From an uncultured Clostridia bacterium (lineage in GTDB: Bacteria > Bacillota > Clostridia > Oscillospirales > Acutalibacteraceae): a stretch of 64,000 nt of DNA. The stretch lies in assembly GCA_937880805.1 (NCBI GenBank), contig CALGRR010000131.1, positions 1 through 64,000 on the forward strand. Reading direction: 5' to 3'. The notes below the pieces were generated by a model, which was not told the origin of the DNA, searched no databases, and saw only the letters and a list, made by a program, of their open reading frames with translations. Below, one piece after another: positions 53,616 through 63,396 of the stretch (position 1 is the stretch's first letter; the number at the start of each line of letters is the position of its first letter). Position numbers and translations under genes: made by a program.

Positions 53616-54782
53616 ATGAAGAAAAAACTTTTAATAGTAGCTCACCATATGACTATAGGCGGTGTGCAGAAATCTCTCATATCCGCTTTGAAAGCACTTG
53701 ACTATAACAAATACGATGTCACTTTATATCTTCGCAAAAACCGCACCGATCTTCTTCCTTTTATTGATAAAAGAGTAAATATAATTATAAATACCGACCC
53801 TAACCGCTATTACAGAAAACCGTATGCGGTTATCTTGCAGTTCAAAGCCCTTATTGCAAAGTTGTTAGGTAAAAAAAATAAAGCTGACGAGCTCAACAAC
53901 ACTCTTGAAGAAAGAATCCGTCAGGATGCAATGCAATACGAAAAGCAAACTTATTTCGGCAATACTCATTATGATATTGCTGTAGCTTATGTTCAGGGGT
54001 ATGTTGCTCTGTTTGTTGATAAATGCATAAATGCTGATAAAAAAATCATTTTTTATCACACAAGCACAAATGATACCCCCGAGATTCATAATGCCGTGAT
54101 TCCTGATTATACAACCGTTGCCGCTTTGCACGAGCAGCAAAAAGCTCTGCTTGAAGAATGGTATCCCGATTCGATAGGTAAGATAAAGATTGTTGAAAAC
54201 TACACAGATAAAGAATTGATAACCGAACAAAGCAAAGAGTTTTCGATTCCAGAAACAGATAAAACTATTCTCTGTTCCTGCGGAAGATTTGCTCCCGTAA
54301 AAGGCTTTGATTTGGCTGCTAATGCCGCCAAAATCCTCAAGAAAAATAATGTTGATTTTATCTGGTATTTCGTCGGTGACGGTCCCGAAAGAGGCAATCT
54401 TGAGCATAAGATTACCGAATACGGACTTGAGAATAATATCATCATCACCGGAATGCAGAAAAATCCCTATCCCTATATGGCAGACTGTGATATATATATT
54501 CAGCCGTCATATGAGGAAGCTATGCCGGTTACTATTATCGAAGCTCACAGGCTGGGCAAGCCCGTTATTACAACCGCAACCGTCGGCGGATGCAAGCTTG
54601 TTGAAAATGATAAAAACGGTTTGATTTGCGAAATCAAACCCGATGCTATTGCCGAAAGCATAATCAATCTCATTGATGATAAAGAAAAATACGGTGAAAT
54701 AATAAACACTCTCAAATCAACCGACTATTCGCACGAATTTGAGAAATACAAAGAACAATGGAAAAATCTTTTGGAGGGGTGA
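53616..54782 (+). CDS. GT4 glycosyltransferase
   Basis: The protein is 388 residues and starts directly after the previous stop (TAA-ATG). IGGVQKSLISAL, CSCGRFAPVKGFDLAANAA and PSYEEAMPVTIIEAHRLGKP are GT4 motifs. Cytoplasmic; donor unknown. Confidence 0.92.
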   Translation: MKKKLLIVAHHMTIGGVQKSLISALKALDYNKYDVTLYLRKNRTDLLPFIDKRVNIIINTDPNRYYRKPYAVILQFKALIAKLLGKKNKADELNNTLEERIRQDAMQYEKQTYFGNTHYDIAVAYVQGYVALFVDKCINADKKIIFYHTSTNDTPEIHNAVIPDYTTVAALHEQQKALLEEWYPDSIGKIKIVENYTDKELITEQSKEFSIPETDKTILCSCGRFAPVKGFDLAANAAKILKKNNVDFIWYFVGDGPERGNLEHKITEYGLENNIIITGMQKNPYPYMADCDIYIQPSYEEAMPVTIIEAHRLGKPVITTATVGGCKLVENDKNGLICEIKPDAIAESIINLIDDKEKYGEIINTLKSTDYSHEFEKYKEQWKNLLEG

Positions 54783-54786
54783 AGCA

Positions 54787-55845
54787 ATGAAATTCAGCAT
54801 ACTCGTTCCCGTATATAATGTTGAAAAATATCTTGAGCAGTGTGTTGAATCTTTGCTTAACCAAACCTATAAAGGTGAATATGAAATTATCCTTGTTGAT
54901 GACGGCTCAACCGATTCATCAGGCTTGATATGCGACAGTTATAAAAAAAACAACCCTGACAAAATCAGAGTTATTCATAAAGAAAACGGAGGACATACCT
55001 CTGCAAGACTCGAAGCTATAAGAAACGCAACGGGTGAATACAGTCTTTTCTGCGATTCAGATGATTTCGTTGAAACAAATCTGCTTGAAACAATCGACAG
55101 TGTTCTCAATAACAATCCCGATACGGATATGGTTATGTATTCATTTTGTTATTATGAAAACGGCAATAAAAAACCTCGTAATATATCTGTTTGGAATGAC
55201 ATCGAGATTTTTGAAGGTGAACAAAAGAAAAAGCTTTATGAATTGCTTATAACAACACCGCACTTAAATACTTTATGGACAAAAGCAATTAAAACTGAAA
55301 TTCTTAAAAACGATCCTACAGATTACAGCGCCATTAAGAATAAGGATATTGCGGAAGATGCATATATTATATCTTACTTCTTAACCGCTTGCCAAAAAAT
55401 CATAAACATCGACAAGCCTTTGTATAATTACAGAATTATAACCGAAAGTATTTCCCGTTCGTATAACCCGCAAAAAATCGAAAGAAAAAATATACTTTTC
55501 CTATATCAACGCTTTATAGAGCTTCTCCCTGCATGGGGAATGAACAATGAAGAAACAGTAAACAAAATATACAGTGCATGTTTCAGCAACGCAATGTATC
55601 TTTTCAGAAAGCATTATGAATATGCAAAAAACAGAAATGATCGCAAAACAGTTCTTGAATATAATTGGAACTCTATGCTTTTTGAAGAGATTATTGAAAA
55701 TCCTCAAAAATATGCAAACCCAAACAGCATAAAACTCTATCAGATGCTGATAAACAAAAAATATATCTTATTAAAAATTTATTTGTTAAAAAATAAAATT
55801 TACAATCATTTAAAAAAGCTTAAAAGAACAATCAAAGGAGTGTGA
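54787..55845 (+). CDS. GT2 glycosyltransferase
   Basis: The protein is 352 residues from ATG 54787 (GGAGGGG upstream; the frame is open 16 codons more inside the previous gene). SILVPVYNVEKYLEQCVESL, VDDGSTDSSGLICD, NGGHTSAR and FCDSDDF form the GT2 core. The C-terminal basic helices may touch the membrane. Its TGA overlaps the next ATG by one base. Confidence 0.9.
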   Translation: MKFSILVPVYNVEKYLEQCVESLLNQTYKGEYEIILVDDGSTDSSGLICDSYKKNNPDKIRVIHKENGGHTSARLEAIRNATGEYSLFCDSDDFVETNLLETIDSVLNNNPDTDMVMYSFCYYENGNKKPRNISVWNDIEIFEGEQKKKLYELLITTPHLNTLWTKAIKTEILKNDPTDYSAIKNKDIAEDAYIISYFLTACQKIINIDKPLYNYRIITESISRSYNPQKIERKNILFLYQRFIELLPAWGMNNEETVNKIYSACFSNAMYLFRKHYEYAKNRNDRKTVLEYNWNSMLFEEIIENPQKYANPNSIKLYQMLINKKYILLKIYLLKNKIYNHLKKLKRTIKGV

Positions 55846-56873
55846 TGTTTCAAATGATTCCGGAAAAAGACCTTGTTTCCGTTATAATGAGTAACTACAA
55901 CACACCTGAAGAATATCTGTGTTCAGCTATAGAAAGCATTCTGAACCAGACATATCAGAATTTTGAGTTTATAATAATAGATGATTGTTCAACAGATAAC
56001 TCTTTATCAATAATTGAATCTTACACAGATGACAGAATAAAAATTATCAAAAACGAACAAAATCTCGGCATAACCAAATCGCTTAACAGAGGTCTTGCTG
56101 TTGCCAAAGGCGAATTTGTTGCAAGAATGGATGCTGATGATATTTCTCTTGAAACCAGATTTGAAAAACAGGTTGAATTTCTCAAAAATCACCCTGACCA
56201 TATTGTTTGCGGCACAGGTGTTGAATTAATCGGAGATTGGCAGACAAAACACAGCAACAAATTTATTTGCAGAAAAATCCCTGATAAAGAAGCTTTTCAG
56301 ATACATCTTCTTTTTGGAAATTATCCTAATATTGTTCACCCCACAGCAATGTTCAACCACAATCTGTTACTTAAACACAAAATAACATACAATGAAAACT
56401 ATCCCCTCGCTCAGGATTACCGTATGTGGGTCAGTTGCAGTGAAATTGCAGAATGTGCAAACATTCCCGAAACGCTTTTAAACTACCGTGTGCATAATAA
56501 AGCTGTTTCATCCGACAAAAAAGAGTTGCAAAAAAATATTGCAATTCAGATTATGCAAGAGCAACTTGATAAACTTCATCTTGAATTTGATGAGATATAT
56601 GCAGAAATCCACAAAGATTTCCTTTTCAGCCGCAAGCCCTATGATATAAGATGCAAAAAGTGGATAAAAACACTTTTGAAGCAAAACAAAAAATGTAAAA
56701 TCTATAACCAAAAGAAAATGAATAAAACTCTTTGGAAAAAATGGGCTGAAATATCATATTTCGGTATGTCAAATCAAAAAAATCCCGTTAAGATATTAAA
56801 TATACTTTTTAATGTTCCTTTTATTTATATACCTTATTTGTTTGAGATAAGAAAAAGCAGAAAAATAATATAG
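55845..56873 (+). CDS. GT2 glycosyltransferase
   Basis: The protein is 342 residues, from ATG 55845 in the TGATG overlap with AAAGGAG 4 nt upstream. VIMSNYNTPEEYLCSAIESI, IIDDCSTDNSLSIIE, LGITKSLNRGL and ARMDADDIS are GT2 motifs of the subgroup that also includes rhamnosyl and hexosyl transferases. YPLAQDYRMW is the likely acceptor-side loop. Confidence 0.9.
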   Translation: MFQMIPEKDLVSVIMSNYNTPEEYLCSAIESILNQTYQNFEFIIIDDCSTDNSLSIIESYTDDRIKIIKNEQNLGITKSLNRGLAVAKGEFVARMDADDISLETRFEKQVEFLKNHPDHIVCGTGVELIGDWQTKHSNKFICRKIPDKEAFQIHLLFGNYPNIVHPTAMFNHNLLLKHKITYNENYPLAQDYRMWVSCSEIAECANIPETLLNYRVHNKAVSSDKKELQKNIAIQIMQEQLDKLHLEFDEIYAEIHKDFLFSRKPYDIRCKKWIKTLLKQNKKCKIYNQKKMNKTLWKKWAEISYFGMSNQKNPVKILNILFNVPFIYIPYLFEIRKSRKII

Positions 56874-56890
56874 TTTTATGAGAGGTTATT

Positions 56891-58006
56891 ATGAAAAACA
56901 ATATTGCTGTAAGCGTTATTGTTCCCGTATATAATGCTGAAAAATATCTTGTCAAATGCCTTGACAGCATTGTTAACCAAACATTAAAGAATATTGAAAT
57001 AATTATAATTGATGACGGTTCAACCGACGGCTCATCCGAAATCTGCAAAAAATATGCTTCTGAAGATAACCGTATCATTTACTATAAAAAAGAAAATGAA
57101 GGCCTTGCCGCTGCACGTCAGGACGGAATTGAGAGAGCAAGCGGCGAATATATTGGTTTCGTTGATTCCGATGACTGGATTGAACTTAATATGTATGAAA
57201 GAATGTATGAAAAAGCATCGGAAGAAAGTGCCGATATAGTATTTTGCAACTGTTTCTTTAACGACAGCGAAACAGACCGAATTCATCTTAAACCCGGCAT
57301 ATATGACCGAAACGGTATTGAGAAGGAAATCCTTCCCCGTTCTCTTGCCGGGATAAGCCCAAAAGGGTCAAACTCCGTTATTCGTTGGAGCAACTGTCTC
57401 AGAATTTACAAACTTGCTCTAATCAGAGAAAACAACATATCTTTTGGAAGAAACTTCAGAAGAAGTCAGGATTTGCAACTGACCTTTGAAACCACACTTT
57501 GTGCACAAAAATATATTTCTCTCAGTGATGAATATTTATATCACAACAGAACAGTTGAAAATGCAGATTCTCTTTCAAGAGGATACACCAAAAACTATTG
57601 GAAGCTTATCCGACCTCTTATAGACAAGCTCTATGAAGATGTCGAAAACTATAAAAAGCAGGATTTAACCAACCAGATGCATCTGTGTGCATTCTTTTTT
57701 GCTGCATCAGTTGTAAAAAATGAATTCGAAAGCAAGGTTATTTTGTTCTCTGACAAAATAAAAAAACTCAACGAAATTGCACACGATGAAGTGATACAAG
57801 CCGCCCTGCCTTATATTGAAAAAGAAAAACTCAGTAATTATTATCAGGCTATATATTATGGACTGTGCAAAAAAAATGCCTTTTCGGTTTATCTTAAATA
57901 TTGGCTGTTTATATTCAAAAGAGATAAATATAAACAATTTGTGAGAAAAACATTGAAAAATAAAATTGCATCGGCTATTTTTAATATTCTAAAGAAATAT
58001 TTTTGA
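56891..58006 (+). CDS. GT2 glycosyltransferase
   Basis: The protein is 371 residues. VSVIVPVYNAEKYLVKCLDS, IDDGSTDGSSEICKKY, EGLAAARQDGIERA and GFVDSDDWI are the GT2 core. AGAGG lies 5 nt before the ATG. The C-terminal region is AT-rich and helical. Confidence 0.92.
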   Translation: MKNNIAVSVIVPVYNAEKYLVKCLDSIVNQTLKNIEIIIIDDGSTDGSSEICKKYASEDNRIIYYKKENEGLAAARQDGIERASGEYIGFVDSDDWIELNMYERMYEKASEESADIVFCNCFFNDSETDRIHLKPGIYDRNGIEKEILPRSLAGISPKGSNSVIRWSNCLRIYKLALIRENNISFGRNFRRSQDLQLTFETTLCAQKYISLSDEYLYHNRTVENADSLSRGYTKNYWKLIRPLIDKLYEDVENYKKQDLTNQMHLCAFFFAASVVKNEFESKVILFSDKIKKLNEIAHDEVIQAALPYIEKEKLSNYYQAIYYGLCKKNAFSVYLKYWLFIFKRDKYKQFVRKTLKNKIASAIFNILKKYF

Positions 58007-58043
58007 TTCTTTTTTTAAATTAGCCAGTCGAAAGTGAGATAAT

Positions 58044-59264
58044 ATGAATAAAGAACTGATAATCGCATTTAGTATATATGGAATCGGTGGTGCCCAAAGG
58101 AGAGCTTTTAATCTTGCCCACCAGTTTGCTCAAAATGGATATACCGTATATATCTTAGCTGTTTGGGGTACAGACTCTACCATTAAAGATGAAAACTATT
58201 ATCATTTAAATGATAAAATAAACATTGTTATTGTCCCGGAATTCTATAAAAAAAATAAAAACAGGAATACAGTTGTAAAATCCGATAGAATTATTCATCG
58301 AAAGATTTCCACCTTAAAAAAAATTCAGTATATAGCAAAACCATTCAAAAAACTACTTCACAAAATAAGTTATAAGTTAAAATGTTACAGAGAATGTATT
58401 GATACCAGATCTTTTTTACTGCAACACAAAAATTCAACAATCATATGTTTTGGTTTTAATATTTTTGACAGGATTTATTACGCTGCCAAAGGGTTGAAGT
58501 GTAAAATCATCTATGCAGAAACAAATTCTTCTGATAAATATTCTCGTGACAGATTTTTTGCATACACTTCAAAATCCATAAAAAAATCTGATGCCCTTGT
58601 TTTTCAAACCAACGAAGAAAAAGCAGAACATCAGATATCTGAAAGCAAAAAGGCTTATGTGATTCATAATCCTATAAAAACAAATCTTCCGCAACCTTAC
58701 GAAGGAATCCGTAATAAAACAATCGTTAATTTTTGCCGTTTATCACCGCAAAAAAATCTGATGCTTCTTGTTCAGGCTTTTGAAAAACTACATTATGAAT
58801 TCCCGGATTACAAACTCGAATTATATGCCGATACAGGAGCATCTAATATTTCAAAAGAAAAAAAAGAACTGGTGTCTTATATTCAAAGCAAAAACCTTGA
58901 AGACTGTATCTTTTTACTTCCACCATCATCTGATATTCACAACATAGTATTAAAAAGTGCTATGTTTGTGTCTTCTTCAGATTACGAAGGAATATCAAAC
59001 TCAATGATTGAAGCAATGGCTATCGGATTACCTTGCGTTTGTACAGATTGCGGCGGCGGCGGGGCAAGAGAAATGATAACAGACGGAGAAAGCGGCTTGC
59101 TTGTTCCCGTAGGTAATGCCGATGCTTTAAAGAATGCAATGGCTAGAATGATAACAGAAGATGGGTTGGCTGAAAAATGCAGCAAAAATGCAGCAAAAAT
59201 CAGAAAAACCCATTCGATAGAAAGAATATCAGAAAAATGGCTTGAAGTTATAGATAATATTTAA
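58044..59264 (+). CDS. GT4 glycosyltransferase (AT-rich)
   Basis: The protein is 406 residues. YGIGGAQRRAFNLAHQFA, FCRLSPQKNLMLLVQAFEKL and SSDYEGISNSMIEAMAIGLP are GT4 motifs. It is similar to the GT4 encoded at 52422 but with AT-richer codons and a GGGGGAR loop, suggesting separate acquisition of a related gene. GTGAGA lies upstream of the ATG. Confidence 0.9.
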   Translation: MNKELIIAFSIYGIGGAQRRAFNLAHQFAQNGYTVYILAVWGTDSTIKDENYYHLNDKINIVIVPEFYKKNKNRNTVVKSDRIIHRKISTLKKIQYIAKPFKKLLHKISYKLKCYRECIDTRSFLLQHKNSTIICFGFNIFDRIYYAAKGLKCKIIYAETNSSDKYSRDRFFAYTSKSIKKSDALVFQTNEEKAEHQISESKKAYVIHNPIKTNLPQPYEGIRNKTIVNFCRLSPQKNLMLLVQAFEKLHYEFPDYKLELYADTGASNISKEKKELVSYIQSKNLEDCIFLLPPSSDIHNIVLKSAMFVSSSDYEGISNSMIEAMAIGLPCVCTDCGGGGAREMITDGESGLLVPVGNADALKNAMARMITEDGLAEKCSKNAAKIRKTHSIERISEKWLEVIDNI

Positions 59265-59276
59265 CGGAGAATAAAG

Positions 59277-60200
59277 ATGATTATTTTAGAAAAAATGCAT
59301 AAAGCAAAAAGAAAAATCATTAAAACATACCAAAAGTATTTTACCATTCAGCATCCCGAAACTTATATACTTTCTGATAAATCTTTTATAAAAAAATTAT
59401 ATAAAGAAAGAATGGGTAAAAAAATCAATCTTTCTAATCCCAAGACTTTCTGTGAAAAACAAAATTGGTTGAAGCTTTATGACAGAAAACCAATTTACAC
59501 GGTAATGGTCGATAAGTATCTCGCACGGAAATTTGTTGCAGAAAGAATCGGAGAAGAATACTTGGTTCCATTGCTTGGTGTATGGGATAATGCAGATGAT
59601 ATAAATTTTTCTGTGCTACCCGATAAATTTGTTCTTAAATGCAACCACAATAGTGATGTAACTATTTGTACGGATAAATCAACTCTTGATGTTGAAAAAG
59701 TCAAAAATAAATTAAATGAACAACTTAAACGTGATTATTATTTATCCAAAAGAGAATGGCCATATAAAAACATTCCACGGAAAATTATTTGTGAAAAATT
59801 TATGGAAAACACAAATGGCGAAAATCTGGTCGACTACAAACTGTTCTGTTTTAACGGTGTTCCCAAAATTGTAATGGTAAACAGCAATCGCTTCGGTGAA
59901 GGTGGAGTAAAAGTTGATATGTATGACATGCAGTGGAATCATATAGATATGCAAGATGGACATTATCCTAATGCTGGTGATATATTCACAAAGCCTGATT
60001 GCTTTGATAAAATGTGCAAGTTTGCCGAAATACTATCTGATGGAACATCTGCTCTCAGAGTTGATTTTAACTATTGGGATAAAAAACTTTATTTTGGAGA
60101 ATTAACCTTCTTTCATTCCGCAGGATTGGAAAGTTTTATGCCTGAAAAATGGGATGAAGTTTTAGGTTCCTGGGTTAATCTTCCTGAAAAATTCAGGTGA
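59277..60200 (+). CDS. TupA-like ATP-grasp protein
   Basis: The protein is 307 residues. LSNPKTFCEKQNWLKLYDR, VDKYLARKFVAERIG, LKCNHNSD, EKFMENTNG and VDFNYWDKKLYFGELTFF match the TupA-like ATP-grasp family (PF14305), found in polysaccharide and teichuronopeptide loci, where it is thought to link amino acids or similar groups to uronic acids. An amino-acid or amide decoration of the GalNAcA residues supplied by the TviB/TviC pair would fit; this is inference. Confidence 0.85.
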   Translation: MIILEKMHKAKRKIIKTYQKYFTIQHPETYILSDKSFIKKLYKERMGKKINLSNPKTFCEKQNWLKLYDRKPIYTVMVDKYLARKFVAERIGEEYLVPLLGVWDNADDINFSVLPDKFVLKCNHNSDVTICTDKSTLDVEKVKNKLNEQLKRDYYLSKREWPYKNIPRKIICEKFMENTNGENLVDYKLFCFNGVPKIVMVNSNRFGEGGVKVDMYDMQWNHIDMQDGHYPNAGDIFTKPDCFDKMCKFAEILSDGTSALRVDFNYWDKKLYFGELTFFHSAGLESFMPEKWDEVLGSWVNLPEKFR

Positions 60201-60204
60201 TATT

Positions 60205-61062
60205 ATGACACAACAAAAATGGACAACCATTGTTAAATCAAGCAACAGTGCCTTCAATATGGACATAAAAGGTCTTAAAAACTGCAAAGACCTTATATTC
60301 CTTTTTGTACGCAGAACTTTTGTTGCAAAATATAAACAGACTATTCTCGGCCCTGCCTGGGCAGTTATACAGCCGTTTTTTACAACGGTTGTTTACTCCG
60401 TTTTCTTCGGTAACATAGCGGGTCTGGGTGCATCTGGAGTTCCCAACTTCATATTTTATCTTTCAGGAACAATCGTATGGACTCTCTTCGCAAACTGTTT
60501 AACAGAAACTTCACATACATTTACCGGCAACTCTGCCATATTGGGTAAGGTTTATTTTCCCCGACTTGTTATGCCGATTTCAACTGCAATTTCGCAGTTT
60601 ATCAGCTTCTTCATTCAGTTTGCTTTTATGCTTTGTTTTATGGGTTACTACCTCATTACTGATGCAGGATTGAAACCCAACATGTTTATTCTGATGTTTC
60701 CGCTTGTTCTCATTCAGCTTGCAATTCTCGGAATGGGCTTTGGTATGATTATATCTGCACTTACAACAAAATACCGCGACCTTGCAATGGTGGTAGGTTT
60801 TGGCGTTTCACTCTGGTCATACTGCTCCCCCGTTGCCTATGATATGTTCAGCCGTGAGCAGCTTATGAACGGTATAATCTATAAAATCTATATGCTCAAT
60901 CCCGTTACGCCCGCAATTAACCTTTTCCGATACGGATTTCTCGGCACAGGTGAAGTGGACTGGTTGTTCTACGGTATAAGCTGGATAATAACTGCCTTGG
61001 TAGCAATAATAGGTGCATTGATGTTCAGTAAATCAGAAAAAACCTTTATGGATACAGTGTGA
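60205..61062 (+). CDS. ABC-2 polysaccharide exporter permease (Wzm/TagG-like)
   Basis: The protein is 285 residues with six membrane segments; LFVRRTFVAKYKQTILGPAW is the typical N-terminal amphipathic segment. Its partner ATPase gene starts 8 nt after its stop. It exports a lipid-linked polymer or oligosaccharide across the membrane. Confidence 0.92.
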   Translation: MTQQKWTTIVKSSNSAFNMDIKGLKNCKDLIFLFVRRTFVAKYKQTILGPAWAVIQPFFTTVVYSVFFGNIAGLGASGVPNFIFYLSGTIVWTLFANCLTETSHTFTGNSAILGKVYFPRLVMPISTAISQFISFFIQFAFMLCFMGYYLITDAGLKPNMFILMFPLVLIQLAILGMGFGMIISALTTKYRDLAMVVGFGVSLWSYCSPVAYDMFSREQLMNGIIYKIYMLNPVTPAINLFRYGFLGTGEVDWLFYGISWIITALVAIIGALMFSKSEKTFMDTV

Positions 61063-61070
61063 GGTGCGGT

Positions 61071-62348
61071 ATGGAAGAATTAGCGATAAGAGTTGAAAAT
61101 GTTTCAAAGGAATACCGCCTCGGTGCTATCGGCGGTGCAACGCTTAAAGGTGAAATCCAGTCAAAGCTCGCAAAATTACGTCACAAAGAAGACCCTAACT
61201 TAAAAATCGGCGAGAAAGCATATGATAAGAATGAGCGTTTTCTTGCACTCAATGATTTATCTTTTGACATCAAAAAAGGTGAAACAGTCGGTATTATCGG
61301 CAGAAACGGTGCGGGTAAATCAACTATTCTCAAATTGATTTGTCGTGTTACTGCACCCACCAAGGGCAATATCTATCTCAACGGCAGAATAACAAGTATG
61401 CTTGAAGTTGGAACAGGATTCCACCCCGAGCTTACGGGCAGAGAAAATGTTTATCTCAACGGTGCCATTCTTGGTATGACAAAATCCGAAATCAGCAAAA
61501 AATTTGATGAAATCGTTGAGTTTTCCGAAGTCGGTCAATTCATTGACACACCCGTAAAAAGATATTCAAGCGGTATGAAGGTCAAGCTTGCATTTGCAGT
61601 TGCATCGCATCTTGACAGTGAAATTATGATTATGGACGAAGTCCTCGCTGTCGGTGATGTTGCTTTCCAGAATAAATGCATCGACAGAATGAAGAAGGTT
61701 GCCGAAGAAGAAGGACGAACTATCCTTTATGTAAGCCACAATATGTCTACCGTAAAAAAACTTTGTGACCGTTGTATTGTTCTTTCTCATGGTCAGGTTG
61801 CTTTTGAAGGTGACACAGATCAAGCTATTGCGGTTTATATGAAAGATGATTTTAATGATACCGTGTATTTTGACACCAGAGATTTCCAAAGAAACTCAAA
61901 ATGCAATTTGCGACATCTTATAGATGGGTTCAAACTTCTCGATGCTGAATCAAACCACTTCTATTACGGAGACAAATTTCGTTTCCGTATGGATTGGCAC
62001 TGTAGCAATGCAACTGATAGAATCAAAATGAAAATTGTTGTTTCAGGCAGTGATACTGAAGGTGTTGGTGTTATCTATGCGGGAAACTTGAAGCATACCG
62101 AAGGAAATAATCAGACCGAGTTTTTATTTGATACGAAATACTTTATGCCTGGCCGTTATACACTCCATTTTAAGCTCTATGATGAAGATTATATAGGAAA
62201 TGCTGCATATTACGATCAGTGTCCAGGCATACGCTTCAACATTGAGCATAACGACTGCGATATTCACCTCAAGCACTGGTTCAAAGACTGGGGTAGTGCA
62301 GTTTTACCCTGCATAGAACAAATCAACGGAGATGATAAAAATGTATGA
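61071..62348 (+). CDS. ABC polysaccharide exporter ATPase with substrate-binding C-terminus (Wzt/TagH-like)
   Basis: The protein is 425 residues from ATG 61071 (GAGGTG about 4 nt upstream; GTG 61059 is less likely). Walker A GIIGRNGAGKSTILKL, signature YSSGMKVKLAFAVA, Walker B IMIMDEVLAVGD and H-loop YVSHNMST are present. The C-terminal 170 residues are a Wzt-C-type beta-sandwich that in O9-type systems recognises the finished, capped chain end. A carbohydrate-specific exporter is therefore likely. Confidence 0.92.
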   Translation: MEELAIRVENVSKEYRLGAIGGATLKGEIQSKLAKLRHKEDPNLKIGEKAYDKNERFLALNDLSFDIKKGETVGIIGRNGAGKSTILKLICRVTAPTKGNIYLNGRITSMLEVGTGFHPELTGRENVYLNGAILGMTKSEISKKFDEIVEFSEVGQFIDTPVKRYSSGMKVKLAFAVASHLDSEIMIMDEVLAVGDVAFQNKCIDRMKKVAEEEGRTILYVSHNMSTVKKLCDRCIVLSHGQVAFEGDTDQAIAVYMKDDFNDTVYFDTRDFQRNSKCNLRHLIDGFKLLDAESNHFYYGDKFRFRMDWHCSNATDRIKMKIVVSGSDTEGVGVIYAGNLKHTEGNNQTEFLFDTKYFMPGRYTLHFKLYDEDYIGNAAYYDQCPGIRFNIEHNDCDIHLKHWFKDWGSAVLPCIEQINGDDKNV

Positions 62349-63387
62349 TTTTAAAGGCGAAACTTTACTTATAACCGGCGGTACGGGTTCATTCGGCAAT
62401 GCGGTTCTCAACCGCTTTCTTAAAACAGATATAAAGGAAATCCGTGTTTTCTCGCGTGACGAGAAAAAACAGGATGATATGCGTCACGAATTTCAGGCAA
62501 AGATGCCCGAAGTTGCTGATAAAATCAAATTTTACATAGGCGATGTGCGAAATATTGACTCGCTCCGAGGTGCAATGGTGGGCGTTGACTATGTTTTCCA
62601 CGCTGCTGCACTCAAGCAGGTTCCTTCCTGCGAATTCTTCCCCATGGAAGCTGTTAAAACAAATGTTATCGGAACAGATAATGTTCTGACCGCCGCAGTT
62701 GATGCAGGGGTTAAATCCGTTATCTGCCTTTCAACAGACAAGGCTGCATACCCTATCAACGCTATGGGTATAACAAAAGCTCTTGAAGAAAGAGTTGCAA
62801 CTGCAAAGGCAAGAAATGTTGACCCCGAAAAGACTAAAATCTGCTGCACCCGCTACGGCAACGTGCTCTGCAGCAGAGGTTCAGTTGTACCCCTCTGGAT
62901 TGACCAGATTAAAAACGGACAGCCCATCACGATAACAAATCCCGATATGACACGCTTCATTATGTCGCTCGAAGAAGCCGTTGACCTTGTTCTCTTTGCG
63001 TTCAAGGAGTGCGAAAGCGGTGATATCTTTGTTCGCAAAGCACCTGCCTGCACAATTCAGACTCAGGCAGAGGCAGTTTGTGAACTTTTCGGCGGCAAGA
63101 AAGAGGATATCAAGATTATCGGCATTCGCCACGGCGAAAAGATGTATGAAACTCTTCTCACCAACGAAGAATGTGCAAAGGCAGAAGATATGGGTGACTT
63201 CTTCCGCGTTCACGCTGACAACAGAAGCCTTAACTACGACAAATATTTTTCAGACGGCGATGTGAAGCGTGCAGAACTTACAGAATTTAACAGCAGCAAC
63301 ACAAAGCTTCTGAACGTTGAAGAGGTCAAAGAAAAGCTTCTCGAACTCAGCTATATCAGAGAAAGACTTGAGGAGTTTAATTCATAA
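62341..63387 (+). CDS. capE: UDP-GlcNAc 4,6-dehydratase/5-epimerase (CapE/FnlA)
   Basis: The protein is 348 residues from ATG 62341 (CGGAG 9 nt upstream; overlaps the ATPase gene end by 8 nt). TGGTGSFGNAVLNRFL, FSRDEKKQDDMRHEF, HAAALKQVPSCEFFPMEAVK and LSTDKAAYPINAMGITKALE closely match CapE/FnlA, the first enzyme of UDP-L-FucNAc synthesis. In S. aureus the order is capE-capF-capG; here a CapG-like gene follows directly, with no CapF between. Confidence 0.92.
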   Translation: MYDFKGETLLITGGTGSFGNAVLNRFLKTDIKEIRVFSRDEKKQDDMRHEFQAKMPEVADKIKFYIGDVRNIDSLRGAMVGVDYVFHAAALKQVPSCEFFPMEAVKTNVIGTDNVLTAAVDAGVKSVICLSTDKAAYPINAMGITKALEERVATAKARNVDPEKTKICCTRYGNVLCSRGSVVPLWIDQIKNGQPITITNPDMTRFIMSLEEAVDLVLFAFKECESGDIFVRKAPACTIQTQAEAVCELFGGKKEDIKIIGIRHGEKMYETLLTNEECAKAEDMGDFFRVHADNRSLNYDKYFSDGDVKRAELTEFNSSNTKLLNVEEVKEKLLELSYIRERLEEFNS

Positions 63388-63396
63388 GGTGATTTT

